Of a stretch of 38,375 nt of DNA, positions 9,631-20,976 are shown in pieces. A program made the translations under genes and the position numbers. The notes beneath the pieces were generated by a model. The model did not search any database, had not been told where the DNA came from, and saw only the letters and a program-made list of their open reading frames with translations. Every line of letters starts with the position of its first letter. Position 1 is the first letter of the stretch. Source of the stretch: Hydnum rufescens UP504 (Eukaryota; Basidiomycota; Agaricomycetes; Cantharellales; Hydnaceae); the NCBI GenBank assembly GCA_014904985.1, contig MU129254.1, positions 1-38,375 on the forward strand, read 5' to 3'.

Positions 9631-10892
9631 ATGTGGTGTTGACTTGGGGAAAAGAGTGGTGGTGAGTTGCAAGAAAAGGTCACAGTGACACACAGTGGCT
9701 TCATCTTTCCTATGACCCTGTTTCCCACCTTTCCCCCCATATCTCCATGGGTTTGTGTCCAATCATCTTCATAATAGCCTTGACATGGAGCTATGAATCA
9801 CAGCTTTCCATCAGTGCTATTTGGGAGTCAATTAGAGCCAAATTGTATGCTCAAGAGTGAGATGAGTGGTGATCTCCTCATACACCTCTGTACTCCTCCT
9901 GCCTCTTCATTTCCAAATCCCCACCAAAATGTGCAATATTGTGCTCAATTAAATTATGTGATTCAGGGCCTTCCAATGGTACTACTCACAAGCCAATCCA
10001 TGGAAAATTGCACCTTCAGGAGCTGAATAGGAAGGGTTCCCCCCATATCCTCATCATTCCTCCACCTCTTTCACCACCAATTCCTCACCAAATCACTTGA
10101 GCCCAGCCTTGAATGAAAGTACAGATTCAGAGAATTCCAACAACACACTTTACAGGCATATTCAAACCAAACTGCATGCTAAGGAGTCCCCACAGCACTT
10201 GGGGGCTGATATTTCATTCCTACCCCCACTTTGTCATGGAATCTACATGACTCCCCTCATATATGGGCTTGGAAGAAAGGCCTTAATGGTGGATTTCCAA
10301 TGCCAGTACATTCAGGATGATCTGAGTACAACTCAAGGCTCAGCAGTATTTCTAGTGTTGGGGCTTTAAGGCATCCATCTGCCTCATCATTCTCTCACTG
10401 TTTGATGGAAGCAGTGTACTATGGGGGGCTACTGGGCTTGATAGAAGTCCCTTGTTTAAGGATCTCCATGAATATTATTTTCAGGGTGATTGGATGGTGT
10501 GAGGACTTCAGGGCTCACTCAAGTGTATTCTCTCCCTCCCCTCTTCTCCTGAACTGTGTCTTGAGGAGCAGTTGAATAGTACCATATGGGTATTATATCT
10601 GATGTATATAGTGCTGTTTAGTTCTAAAAAAACTCTAAGAATGTCTAAGCTTTGAGTTTGATTCATTAAAGGCAGACTTGAAGCCATCCTTAATGACTGT
10701 CTAATTAAATTTTCCAAAGGCTTGAACTCTAAGTCATAATTCTAGACAATTTCAGCCAATTCTGGACTGGAAGGTTGAGTGAGAGTTTTGAAGTTAAGGC
10801 CATAAAAAGACCAAATTCAGCCAAAATAGTGATGGGACCTACTTAGGTACCATTATCTGCCCTGGAAGTGGTACCTAAGTGGGTAGGCTTAG

Positions 10893-12144
10893 ATGACTGA
10901 CCAAGGTGGATCTATTGAGATGTCTGAATGGTTGAACACCAAATTCTTGATGGCTGCCAAGATTTCTGATATATATTGTTTCATTCTTTCAAAACATTCT
11001 CAGCACAAGGCATTGTGTGAGTTTATGGCTGAGGAGTCCCAGAAGAAGAGAGCATTTGATCTCAGCAATGTCTACAAGACCCAGACAGCCATCAAGGGCA
11101 TGCTTGCTGTCCTATTCAAGCCATACATGGAATTTCAGTCCTCCCATGGATGAACTTGGTGAAGATTCTCATCAAGCACAAGCTCATACTCAGGAATTTT
11201 TTGCCCAATGCCCAGTTTCCAAACTTTGGTTCTGAGTATAGTGATCACTATGGAACATCACATTGGAAGGCCTTATACTTCACACTTCAGGATACCAATC
11301 CTGAGAGGAAAGTTACACCCAGCAGCCTCAATGATTGGCCAGAGGGGGATGCATTGGATATCCTGTTGATTGTTGATTACAATGGGGATGTGATACTATT
11401 GATGAAGGGGCTAGGGATGCTGCCTCCAAGAAGGTTGCTAGAGGGAGCTCAGGTGGTGGTGCTAAGCAAAGGAATGCTGGTGATGGTCTTGTTGATGGTG
11501 GGGTGACAAAGAAGATATGAGAGTTGTCATCAGATCTAAGGAAGGGGACCAAGAGGGCCAAAGGAAAGCAGAAGTTGACACCACTCTCTAGTGCCTATAT
11601 CAACAGTGAAAGTGACAATGCTGTAGAGAGTGACCCCTCTGGGCCCTCTGAGGTACATCCTGGAAATGAACTGCAACCACAATCAAAGCCCCAGCCTCAT
11701 TTTTCCAACTCACAAGCCTCTCCCTCTGTCTCTGGTGTCACCTCAGCCCCTCCACCTTCACCAATTGACCTCCCAAGGACAGACTGGAGAGGAGTGGACT
11801 CATCATATTTTGATCCCACCTCATTTGATAATACCTTCAATGCATATCCTGGATCCATGAATGGATCCATGGACTGCAACACTGACATGATTCCACTCTG
11901 TCAGACTTCTACCCTACAACATGGTGATTATCCTGGAACTGCACAACCTGATGACCTATTTGGGTTTTCAATGGGGCACCAACAAGGACATGTGGAGATT
12001 GGCATGCATGATTTTGGAGGTCCCAGTACCACATCAGATGGTCTCAACTATGAGAATGGGGTTGCACATAATTCTATGGATGTGATGCAGTCTACCTGGG
12101 GACTTGACAGCCTTGGATTATCTACATCATTTCAACAGTGTTGA
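10893..12144 (+). pseudogene. Unrecognised protein gene, broken
   Basis: Three ORF pieces follow one another on the plus strand. Piece 1 (10893-11153) has KALCEFMAEESQKKRAFDLS. Piece 2 (11150-11506) is a different frame with LPNAQFPNFGSEYSDHYG and DILLIVDYNGDVILL. Piece 3 (about 11401-12144) returns to another frame, crosses a TGA at 11518-11520 and continues into a Ser/Pro/Asn/Asp-rich tail ending LSTSFQQC. Together they look like one protein of roughly 400 residues with a folded N-terminal half and a disordered C-terminal half, broken by frameshifts and stops. The start overlaps the end of the foldback element, so the 5' end may have been replaced by it. I do not recognise the family. Confidence 0.5.
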
Positions 12145-12289
12145 CTTAGTGTCATGCTCCTCTTGGGTTGATGCCCTTATGCACCTTTAACTTAGTCTCA
12201 TGTTTCTTGCTAACTTGCCTATAGTAACTTCTTAATGCTATAAGTCTACCCTTGCCATAAGTATATATATAAGTTGGTGCATGTTGCAG

Positions 12290-12610
12290 GCATGAAGTTC
12301 AGAGACTGGGGCCCCATTGGGGCCCAACTGGTCTGGCCAATATGGGGTATTTGGCCCAATTGGGCCCCATGTCAGGAGGGCCTCCCTAGGTACCAAAAAG
12401 TGCCTGGGATTTGGTACCTAAGAAGGTCCTGATGTATGGTGGTCCAAGGTGATTTCTCACAAGGTCAATTTGATCATTGTCAATTGACATCAAAGAAATT
12501 AGTCCTCATTAGGCCAGCAAAATGACCTCAAATGGTACTCCTTTTGAGGTCAGCCCAAGTGGCTGACTGAGGTGAGATGACAACATGTCACTCTGAAGAC
12601 TTTGAACCCA
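12290..12610. repeat. Diverged GGTACC-hairpin end module
   Basis: CCTAGGTACC, an 18 bp spacer with GTGCCTGGGATTT, and GGTACCTAAGAAGGTCC mirror the module at 7323-7370 (CTTAGGTACC, 18 bp with CCAGGGCAGATAAT, GGTACCTAAGTAGGTCC). GGTCCAAGGTG lies nearby and, inverted, a GAGTACCATTTGAGG-like segment shared with 7225-7285. Palindromic GGCCCAATTGGGCC and TTGGGGCCCAA precede it. This is probably the eroded end of another family member. Confidence 0.5.
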
Positions 12611-12660
12611 TGCTTGCAAAGGTATGCCTTTTCAAATGCATGTTGTTGAAAGGTTCTGAG

Positions 12661-13014
12661 TAGCCCTGCTCAATTCTGCTCACCTCACCTCAACTTCTTT
12701 TATTTTTAACTTTTGTTGCTGTGTGAAATAAAAAGTTGAGCCATTTTTGTGAGACAAACTTTTCACATCTCACCTCAACAACTAATCTTTTAGCATCTGG
12801 CCCCCTGAAACTCTGAATGATTTGCCTTATAGATCTGGGTCCCGTGACACTAGGGGCTGACAGATCAGTTGGAAGTGGAATACACAACTTTTCAGTCTAC
12901 TCATTTCTAGACCCCAACTTTTCTAGTTTTAGGCCCAGGAAATCTCATAGCCATGCCAAGACTTGCAACAAAAGTTATTTGTTGAGGTGAGGTGAGCAGA
13001 ATTGAGCAGGGCTA
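12661..13014. mobile_element. MITE with perfect 34 bp terminal inverted repeats
   Basis: Bases 12661-12694 (start TAGCCCTGCTCA) and the reverse complement of 12981-13014 are identical over 34 bp. The interior of about 290 bp encodes nothing recognisable. The outermost TA could be a TA target duplication as in Tc1/mariner-type elements, but it may also be part of the repeat. Perfect ends suggest fairly recent movement. Confidence 0.85.
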
Positions 13015-13360
13015 GTGGCACATCTTGCATCATCAGATTTTCATGTGCCATATCAACAAATCCCCCTGGATGCTGGGTGAGGCATCTTGACCAGATCTTG
13101 GAATTTGCAGTAGTAACAAGGATTAGATGGTCTAAATTGGAGGGAAACCAATGTACACATGTAAATGGAGGCCTTACTCTGTCTGGACTTTATTTGGAAA
13201 AACTTTGTACTATAAAATCAACAAAAGCCAGTGGTGGAGGCTTGCTTCACATCTTCAAAAAAGTGACAATATTTCATCTGAGATGCAAATTCAGGCATGC
13301 TACATATGAGTTGGCTCTATATTATGCTCAGTGCTCATATCATATCTCAAGAACTCCATG

Positions 13361-13540
13361 GAAGCTGTGATTGCTCAGACAGCAGTGGCCCAGGATGAGC
13401 AGGTTGGAGATGGTACCACATCTGTACTGCTCCTTGTTGGAGAGCTTTTGAAAGCTGATTGCTATATATCTGAGGGAGTTCATCCCACAGCAATTGCAGG
13501 AAGATTTGATATTGCTAAGAAGGAAGCATTAACTGTATGA
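13361..13540 (+). pseudogene. Fragment resembling CCT chaperonin zeta subunit
   Basis: About 60 residues include AQTAVAQDEQVGDGTTSVLLLVGELLK, then CYISEGVHPTAIAGRFDIAKKEAL. The GDGTTS motif is the conserved nucleotide-binding segment of group II (TCP-1/CCT) chaperonins. The following ELLK and YISEGVHP words fit the zeta subunit (CCT6) best. CCT folds actin and tubulin in the cytosol. Only this exon-sized piece is present; the upstream equatorial segment and the rest of the protein are not seen and a stop follows at once. It is probably a captured or duplicated gene fragment, not the functional gene. Confidence 0.6.
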
Positions 13541-15297
13541 CATCAACTTTTCTGCTCTTTCTTTTCTAGGGACTAACTGGACTCCCAGTTCCTGGATTCA
13601 TATTGCATTTAATTTCTGGAAGCTATATTGTCAATCCCTATGTCATTAATTGATGATTCTACACAAAACAAAATATTGTAGAGCAAATGCTCATCATGCA
13701 GTGACCCAGTGATTCTGGAGGCATCAAACTGTTTGATCCAAGTGCACAAGTCAATATTCAGATATCCATAGGGAGACATTGCTTTTGGTTTGGATCATCA
13801 GATAGTGTTGCCACTTGGCTCTACTGAATTAAGTCAAGTCTTTTTTAATTGCAATTGAAGACTGCCTTAAATAATACAAGCCATTAAGTTCCTGGGTGAT
13901 GAGACCATCATTAGGAGGCTTATCCTCCAAACCATGGCATCATTAGCTATGGGTGCTCAACTATTTTGATGTGAATTCTTGTGACACTATGGTTAAAATA
14001 TAGGGCAGTATTGACATGGTTGTGCCAAAATTGGTACAGTATTTTCACAACTTGGAGAGGCTCTGTCTTGTGCAACTATATTAGTGGTAGTGGTATATAT
14101 AAGTATATGGAATGAGAAAAATATGACAGGTTGTGTGGCCATGGAGTGCCAACTACCCTTGGGAACATTCAGTGGTCCAAATCACTGACAGAAAGATGGT
14201 AACCCTAGATAATCCTTGTCTGTACAAAAAATGGCAATGAATGGACTGGCAGTTCAGGCACAATTCTTTGCTGAAGGTGGGGAAAATGCAAATTTGTAAC
14301 TATCAAAAATCTGACAAATTAGGGAATGTTTTGGTGTTTTGCAGCAGTGCAGAACCCAACCCCAACCTAACATCTCATAAAATCTGTGGGCACACATTCT
14401 ATCTAGTCTGTGTGCTCCAGATCCACAAGATTCATTAGTTCTACAGCCTCTTGTGTGTTTTTCACCACATGTCAAGTGTAGTGGGTGGAGAGAGATTCCA
14501 TCCTCCACAGTGGAACTGCTATACAGGGTTATAGTTTTAATCTCTGCTTACTCATGTGCTTTAGAGTGGTAAATCTGCTCTGGGGTTGTAAGGGTCTGTG
14601 GTTGAGATAACTGCTCTATCTGTATGGTTCCCACCATGCTTCTGAAGTGGATGAATGCAAAAACAAGAAAGCCAACTGGGAAAAACTCAGGATCCACAAG
14701 TGCCTTGGCTCCCTCTTCTGATATCTCCTCTGCCACCTCAGAACCAAAATTGAAGCTCCCCAAGTTCAAAAAGGAATTGGCAAATCCACCAGTGGCTCCT
14801 CCAGATCCCACACCCAGTAATCCATGGATCCTTTGCAATGGGACTATGGAGAGTCTTCCAGCCCCCTTTCATCAGAAATGGTCCACTCCATCCAACACTT
14901 CCCAACTCTTTGCACTCAATACTTGGTTTACTTCAAGCAGAACATAAACTGTACTTTTTTTTTTTTGCATCACAGATTTGTCTTGCAGACTGACAACAAT
15001 TCAACATCCCCAGAAGTCAGAGGTGAACATCCCACTTCACCAAGACACTTCATCAGCATCCAGGACTGGGGCCTAGAGTGTACCAACACCCTCTGGGAGA
15101 GTGATGCATCCCCTGATTTACTTGAACTGTTAAACTCCCAACCTGAAAGAATACACTGTCCTTGCAACTTATTATTCTGCCACCCTGTTGAGAGATCCAA
15201 GCTTCAGCTCACCCATATGTTCATTTGTTCATTCATTACTGATTATGTAATTACCAGATTTCTCTGTTGTTTATTCACTTCATTCATAATAATACCA
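13541..15297. other. Stretch without a recognised gene
   Basis: Short ORFs occur, the largest at 14624-14947 (+), Lys/Pro/Ser-rich with STSALAPSSDISSATSEPKL, and 14824-15372 (+). Between them GTAC, a T-run and CATCACAG at 14953-14976 resemble an intron. Neither ORF matches a family I know. They might be remnants of a retroelement gag or a host gene, but nothing in the sequence decides this. Confidence 0.35.
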
Positions 15298-15308
15298 TTG
15301 TCTATCTA

Positions 15309-15980
15309 TGGTTGCCACAGTCAGGTTTTGGTCAGGTTTTGCCCAATTTGGGCAAAACCTAAACCTGACTAGGTTCCAAAATCACCCATGAGGGCAAAAC
15401 CTGAACCTGACCTGAGGTTCAGTTCCATTCAGGTCAGGTTCAGGTTTAAACCAGGTTTAAACCTGAAACCTGAGGTATGAGGGAAGTCAACATTTTCAGG
15501 GGGTACTGCAGAATATCTACACCCTCTGCTCAAGTCTCTGCCTCTGCCACTCCCTTTACATCCTGCTTTAGATCCACATCTCCTTCCTAGCCCCCTTTCA
15601 CTTCAATTTATTGCTCACACATCTTCTGGAGATGGTATTTAGTCACTACATTATGTCATGTGACTTGTGGCCTGCACCAATGACCTCATTTGATGGCCAA
15701 GTCATGTGACTTCTGACTCCAGAACTATAGTCACATGTGTAAATTGCCAGATTTGGTGCCAGAATAATGGTCAATTTACATGGAATGGAACCTACACCCT
15801 ACCTTTCAGGTTCAGGTTTAAACCTGGTTTCAGACCAGTTTTTGGATTCAGGGCAAGGGCAAAACCTGAACCTGACCTGAAGAAAATGAAATGAAACCTG
15901 ACCCCAATGGAACCTGACCTGGGTCAGGTTCAGGTTTAAACTCAGGTTCCACAGGTTTAAACCTGAACTGCAGCATCCAT
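15309..15980 (+). mobile_element. 0.67 kb AGGTTTAAACCT-rich element, copy 1
   Basis: The block starts TGGTTGCC, ends GCATCCAT and is flanked by TTGTCTATCTA at 15298-15308 and 15981-15991. It is packed with short palindromes such as CAGGTTTAAACCTG and GCCCAATTTGGGC. It is an inverted copy of 16334-16998. No ORF of substance. The 7-11 bp duplications at the two copies would fit Mutator-like or KDZ-type non-autonomous elements; the class is not certain. Confidence 0.8.
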
Positions 15981-16123
15981 TTGTCTATCTAGTCTGCCTG
16001 CTGGGATAGCTCCCAATCCTGCTCTTCTGTAACCACAATAGGTTATGGGCCCATTGCACTAGCAGAAGGGCAGATTACAATTAATATTACCTTATTCACA
16101 CATTCATTTAAAAATTTCCATCT

Positions 16124-18660
16124 ATGTCATCTGTGTCAGCAAGCTTCTTACACTTGAAGCAATTGGATGCAACCAATTGGTATGAATGGAAAACCCATGT
16201 CTCCAGTCTCATGACTCTTTTGGGTCTCCTTGGATACATGGATGGTTCAATTCCCTGCCCTGGAATACCTGAATCCAGATCCCCTAATGACCCAGTGGTT
16301 ACCAAAGCACAGAGAGCCCAGAGGGTGTGGGATTATGGATGCTGCAGTTCAGGTTTAAACCTGTGGAACCTGAGTTTAAACCTGAACCTGACCCAGGTCA
16401 GGTTCCATTGGGGTCAGGTTTCATTTCATTTTCTTCAGGTCAGGTTCAGGTTTTGCCCTTGCCCTGAATCCAAAAACTGGTCTGAAACCAGGTTTAAACC
16501 TGAACCTGAAAGGTAGGGTGTAGGTTCCATTCCATGTAAATTGACCACTATTCTGGCACCAAATCTGGCAATTTACACATGTGACTATACTTCTGGAGTC
16601 AGAAGTCACATGACTTGGCCATCAAATGAGATAATTGGTGCAGGTCACAAGTCACATGACAGAATGTAGTGACTAAATACCATCTCCAGAAGATGTGTGA
16701 GCAGTAAATTGAAGTGAAAGGGGGCTAGGAAGGAGATGTGGATCTAAAGCAGGATGTAAAGGGAGTGGCAGAGGCAGAGACTTGAGCAGAGGGTGTAGAT
16801 ATTCTGCAGTACCCCCTGAAAATGTTGGCTTCCCTCATACCTCAGGTTTCAGGTTTAAACCTGAACCTGACCTGAATGAGACTGAACCTCAGGTCAGGTT
16901 CAGGTTTTTCCCTCATGGGTGATTTTGGAACCTGGTCAGGTTTAGGTTTTGCCCAAATTGGGCAAAACCTGACCAAAACCTGACCATGGCAACCATAAGT
17001 GGGATGCAAAAGACCAAGAGGCCCGAGTGCTCCTCCTCATATCAATTTCAGGCTCTGAACTGAACCATACCAAGAGTGTGAAAACAACTACTGAAATCTG
17101 GTCACAACTTTGTACAATCAAAGAACTGAAGAGTACATGTGCCATCCTCACAGCCTGCAAGAGACTATTCCACATGACAATGGAAGACAGCACTCAGATG
17201 GAGGAACACATCACAGCATTTAGACATGCCCAGGACCAGTTGGCCAACATGGGACATGCTCTCTCCAATGAGGATTTCTCATTACTGTTAATTACATCGC
17301 TACCTGAAACATGGGACCAATTCACAAGTGGGTTATTCAGCTCAATTGCGAGTGTGAGCTTAAGTCTGAATGTCAACTCTAGTGAGCTCATTTCCATCCT
17401 AATGGAGGAAGATTGATGCCACAGAGAATGGACTGATACTGCCAAAGTTGCCAACCAGAGTGTTGGTGCACCCCAAGGGAAATGGGTGGATCCTAGAATG
17501 AATGATGGCCCAACATGTGAAAACTGTAAACAGCCTGGCCACTGCAAAGCAGATTGCTGGCCAAAAGGGGGAGGAAAGGAAGGTCAAGGGCCTTTCCAGA
17601 AGAGATGAGAGAAGAAGAAGCAGGAAGTGGTGAAAAAGGAGGAGGCAGCAAAGAAGCCAGAAATGGTGAAACAAGTCATTGAGGATCTCCCTGACATTGC
17701 ATACCTCACATGCCCTACCTCACCCTTCAACAAGTCAGATTGGCTACTCAACTCTGGAATGAGCTCCCACATTGTGACTGTGCATGGAATGTTCACCAAC
17801 TTCACCCCAAGATCTGAATCAATCAGAGGTGTTGGTGAGGCCATGTGTCTTGAGTCATGGGGACACAGAATGGTTGTACTACTCTCAAAGGTTGATGGCC
17901 AAACAGTCCCGATAACATTACATGATGTTATGTACACACTGATGGCTCAGAATTGTCTCATGTCAGTCAGCAAAGTGGATGAGAAGGGTAGCTCTACCAC
18001 ATTCAGCCATGGCAGCATCACTGGAGCCTAGCTAATGGCACTGAGGTAGCCTAAGGGAAACTGGTCCAGAGGGTATACCTGCTGGATGCAAGGGCAAAGA
18101 TCACAGAAGAACATGCAAATACAGTGGCAGAGGCAAAACCAGAGTTGTGGGATGATATCCACTGCTGATTCGGCCATGTCTCAATATCCAGCCTCAAATG
18201 GCTAGCCAATTCTGGTATTGTTGACAGACTTGTTGTTGATCCTAAATCCGAACCAACCACAAAGTGTACTGCATGTATTCAGGGAAAAGTGCATCAGAAA
18301 TTGTTCCCAAAAGAAACAGCCAAGTGAAGCCATTCCCTGGGAGACCTCACCTACTCTGACCTCTGGGGCCCTGTGTGTACACAATCCCTAGGTGGGAGCA
18401 GATACTATATCTCATTTACAGATGATGCAACAAGGCACAACACTGTGATGTTCCTAAAGGAAAAGTCAGAGGTGGTATGAGAAGTCAAAAATTATGTTGC
18501 ATGGATTGAGACTCACTTCAGGTGCAATGTTTGGATCCTAGACACTAGTGAAAGATTGAAACTCAACCCAAAAGCTAATAAATACATCTTCATTGGATTT
18601 GAGGATGGACCCTGAGCCATCTGATACTACAGTCCAACTACATGGAAGATATGAATGTCA
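16124..18660 (+). pseudogene. Ty1/Copia remnant: gag, zinc knuckle, protease, partial integrase
   Basis: Gag begins with LKQLDATNWYEWKTHVSSL, the usual Copia start, is split by the 16334-16998 element and continues to 17416. A frameshifted zinc knuckle follows near 17515 (CENCKQPGHCKADC, CX2CX4HX4C). The next piece (17627-18031) holds a protease-like site reading NSGMSSHI where active enzymes have DSG, so the catalytic Asp is lost. Pre-integrase and integrase words come next (YLLDARAK, CTACIQGK, YSDLWGPV, YYISFTDDATR). The frame then jumps near 18540 straight to the end of the integrase region (FEDGP, IRYY, SRDF), so much of the core is deleted. No reverse transcriptase is found. The element is defective in several independent ways. 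Confidence 0.82.
16334..16998 (-). mobile_element. 0.67 kb element, copy 2, inserted in Copia gag
   Basis: This is the inverted partner of copy 1, flanked by GTGGGAT at 16327-16333 and 16999-17005. The insertion plus one duplication is 672 bp, divisible by three, and the gag frame ending ...GTG TGG GAT resumes in phase at GCA AAA GAC. The element therefore inserted into an open gag frame. Its own sequence brings a stop (the gag ORF read into it ends at 16516). Confidence 0.88.
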
Positions 18661-18823
18661 AGGGATTTCACATTCAAGTCATGGAATGGATCTGAGGCAA
18701 ATTTTGTGGAGATTGGCATAGGAGGACAGAGGGAGAGTGAGGAATTGTTAGCAGAGCCAATCATGAGTGAGGGGGAGGAGGTGAAGGAGTACTTGAGCCC
18801 ACCCACCCCAACCCCTTCCCCAA

Positions 18824-19093
18824 TTGCACCCAACCACCCACCCCCCCCCACCTGTCAAAATCGATGGTGAACTTGAATATGAAATTGCTGAAATCATCGG
18901 CAGCAAAATCGATCATCACTGCCATGGTAACAGCTTAGTTTATTGCATATGCTGGTCCAGCTATGAGCATACCAATGATGAGTTCAGCTGGCTCCCAGCT
19001 GCAGAACTCACAAATGCTCAAGAAGCAGTAATGGACTTCCATCAAGCACACCCTGAAAAACCAGGAAGAGAAGTACTCAACCTGGCAAGATAA
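18824..19093 (+). pseudogene. Gypsy-type chromodomain joined to the Copia linker
   Basis: The ORF reads GELEYEIAEIIGSKID, LVYCICWSSYEHTNDEFSWLPAAEL and AVMDFHQAHPEKPG, a chromodomain like the one closing Ty3/Gypsy pol (compare 3553-3735). It follows the Pro/Ser/Thr-rich linker after the Copia integrase end (18655-18840). The two frames differ across a run of Cs at 18839-18850, a likely slip site. Copia elements normally continue into reverse transcriptase here, so this is either a chimera from deletion or recombination, or a Gypsy 3' end placed beside a Copia fragment. Confidence 0.65.
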
Positions 19094-20466
19094 ATCTTGC
19101 AACAGTCACAACACTGCACTTTTGTGATCATCTCTCTCATCTCTCTCTCTCCCTACCTTTCTCTCTCTCCCTCCCTGTGTTCGCCCTCTCCCTGTTTTCC
19201 CTTTTTTCTTTTTTTTTTCTTTTTCTTCTTCTTACCCTTTAAACTTCAGTTTACTCCCCTCAGACATTCAGAAGACAAAATGAATATTTTATTTTAAATG
19301 TCATCCCACAACTCTTGCTGCTCCCTTGTGATCTCCTGCCCTGCCTTGGCATAAGCTGCAACATCCCCCCACCACTGTCACACACTGCATGTGACACTCA
19401 CCCACAACTTTGCCACAGCCAAACCCTGCTCCAACTCCTGCTCCCTCACCTCCTCCATCTCCTCCATACACTTCAGGAGCACCTCAATCTGCAGGATCAA
19501 GTTGCCCACAGAAACAGAGGGCACCCCCCCAGGCACCTCCTCCTCAGTCTTGCCCCCATCCACATGAGAGGGCAAACCCTTCAACTCAGGTGATACAATG
19601 CATTGTCACCTGGACACCTGTGGAGTCTCCTCATTGCCCTTGGCACCCCACTTCAGATTCCAGTGGTTCACCAGCACAAGCAAACATTTCTTGTTCCACT
19701 TGGCACATGCCTGACAGCGGAACCAGGGACTGAACATGCACAGAGGCTCATCCCCCTTCTTATCACCCACTGCCCACTGAGTGTGCACAGATGCACACCA
19801 ATTGCACTACCCACAAAAAACCCATGGCAGTGACACCATGACTTCAAAAAAATTTTACTCACCATCAATGACCCCTCATCATCACTCAAAACCAAAGGTG
19901 CATCTTTTGACACACCCCTTGGCACCTCCACCTCAGCTGCACACTGAGCAGTGTCCTCAGCCTCATGCCATGCCTCAGTGTCAAGATGATGTGCCTCCTC
20001 TAATGTGCACACCACTACCTCCTCTTGGGCATGTTGAATGCCTACATTGTTCTTGACCTGATTGATGCACAGATGCCAACCTGCAAGTTCTGCCCCCATC
20101 TCAGGCACAAGAGGCGAAACTTCAGGCATCTGACCCTGCAGATGCACCTGCCACTTTACCCCAAATCAGCAAAACTCACAGAAAAACAAAAATTTTGTTC
20201 CACTCACCTCCTGCTTCACCAACTTGACCTTCATGGTCACAACTGCCTCCTCAGTCAGGAGTATCTCCATCACCACCTTTGTCTTAATCAGAGCAAGAAT
20301 GGCTTCATCTGCCATATCGATGATGGTAGTACAGAATCAGAAGCAACTGTGACAAACCCATTCTTTATAGAAACCATCATAGCAACCACCAAAACCACCA
20401 AAACTCCCACCTCATAAACCTCAAGTTATGCACTTCAAGGGCTTCACACTCAAAGGGGGGGGGTAC
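19094..20466. other. Region with CT-rich tract and Cys-rich minus-strand remnant
   Basis: A CT-rich low-complexity tract lies at about 19120-19240. On the minus strand, 20147 to about 19390 carries frame-broken pieces: VEVPRGVSKDAPLVLSDDEG, then a Cys cluster (CMFSPWFRCQACAKWNKKC, 19606-19788 frame) and a Glu-rich stretch. This may be the remains of a Cys-rich basidiomycete protein that I cannot name. A purine tract AAAGGGGGGGGG ends at 20463, next to the following LTR. Confidence 0.35.
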
Positions 20467-20932
20467 TGTTATGAGTCATACTCATAACCTTGATTACATA
20501 CACAGAATAACCAAGCCTATCACAGCATCACATGACCTTCCCCCTCACCACCATTGTGCCTTCCTCTTTTAGCATTTCCTATTATATTCATCCCCTCCAT
20601 TATTCAAACTTATCCCTTTATCCCCAAAACCCTTTTGATTTCTAGAGATATAAGTAGTTACTTCATGTACACTCACTCCTTAGAAGATTGAGAATATATT
20701 GTCAAACTGATTGAACTTTCTTCTTGTGATCTCAGTTATCACTCACAACTCTCATCTTTAAAGTCTTTGCATATTAACTCTCAAGAAGCCAGTCTTCCTC
20801 ATATGTACTCATCTCTCATGACCTTATGTAATTCTTGCTTTGCAACTCTCTCATCAATTGCCTTAAGGGCTATTCCTTGTATTTGACTCAATTACATAAT
20901 CATTCCTCTTGTCTCAAGTACAACCCTTAACA
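20467..20932 (+). repeat. LTR preceded by a polypurine tract
   Basis: The LTR begins TGTTATGAGT, whose inverted copy ACTCATAAC lies only a few bases in, and ends CCTTAACA. A purine/G tract lies directly to its left, so this is a right-hand (3') LTR of a plus-oriented element. A GATATAAG TATA-like motif is near 20646. No matching 5' LTR was seen, so I cannot assign it firmly to the Copia remnant upstream. Confidence 0.7.
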
Positions 20933-20976
20933 ATACTGGAGGTCAGTACCTGGGCCCCAAAGATTGAGCACCTAAA

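Larger units (their letters stand above)
7293..10913. mobile_element. Large foldback (long inverted repeat) element
   Basis: The left arm runs from 7293 to about 9055 (interrupted by the solo LTR 8171-8716) and matches, inverted, about 9688-10913. The outer ends read AGATCCACCTTGG and CCAAGGTGGATCT. Just inside both ends lies CAGTCATCTAAGCC, then a hairpin formed by CACTTAGGTACC and GGTACCTAAGTAGG. Arm identity is high over 1.2 kb, so ORFs in the arms appear in mirrored pairs. Between the arms is a core of about 630 bp with further hairpins and an intron-like unit on the minus strand. No transposase is recognisable. A non-autonomous foldback transposon or an inverted duplication would both fit; no target-site duplication was found. 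Confidence 0.8.

Noticed and set aside
9102..9740. 212-codon ORF on the minus strand in the foldback core
   Set aside because: It spans a tandem duplication, two hairpins and an intron-like unit, has no domain, and its repeated words are the translation of the duplicated DNA. Kept as structure, not as a gene.
19668..20147. 159-codon minus-strand ORF as an intact Cys-rich protein gene
   Set aside because: The Cys cluster continues in another frame and no start context or partner exon is convincing; left as a low-confidence remnant.
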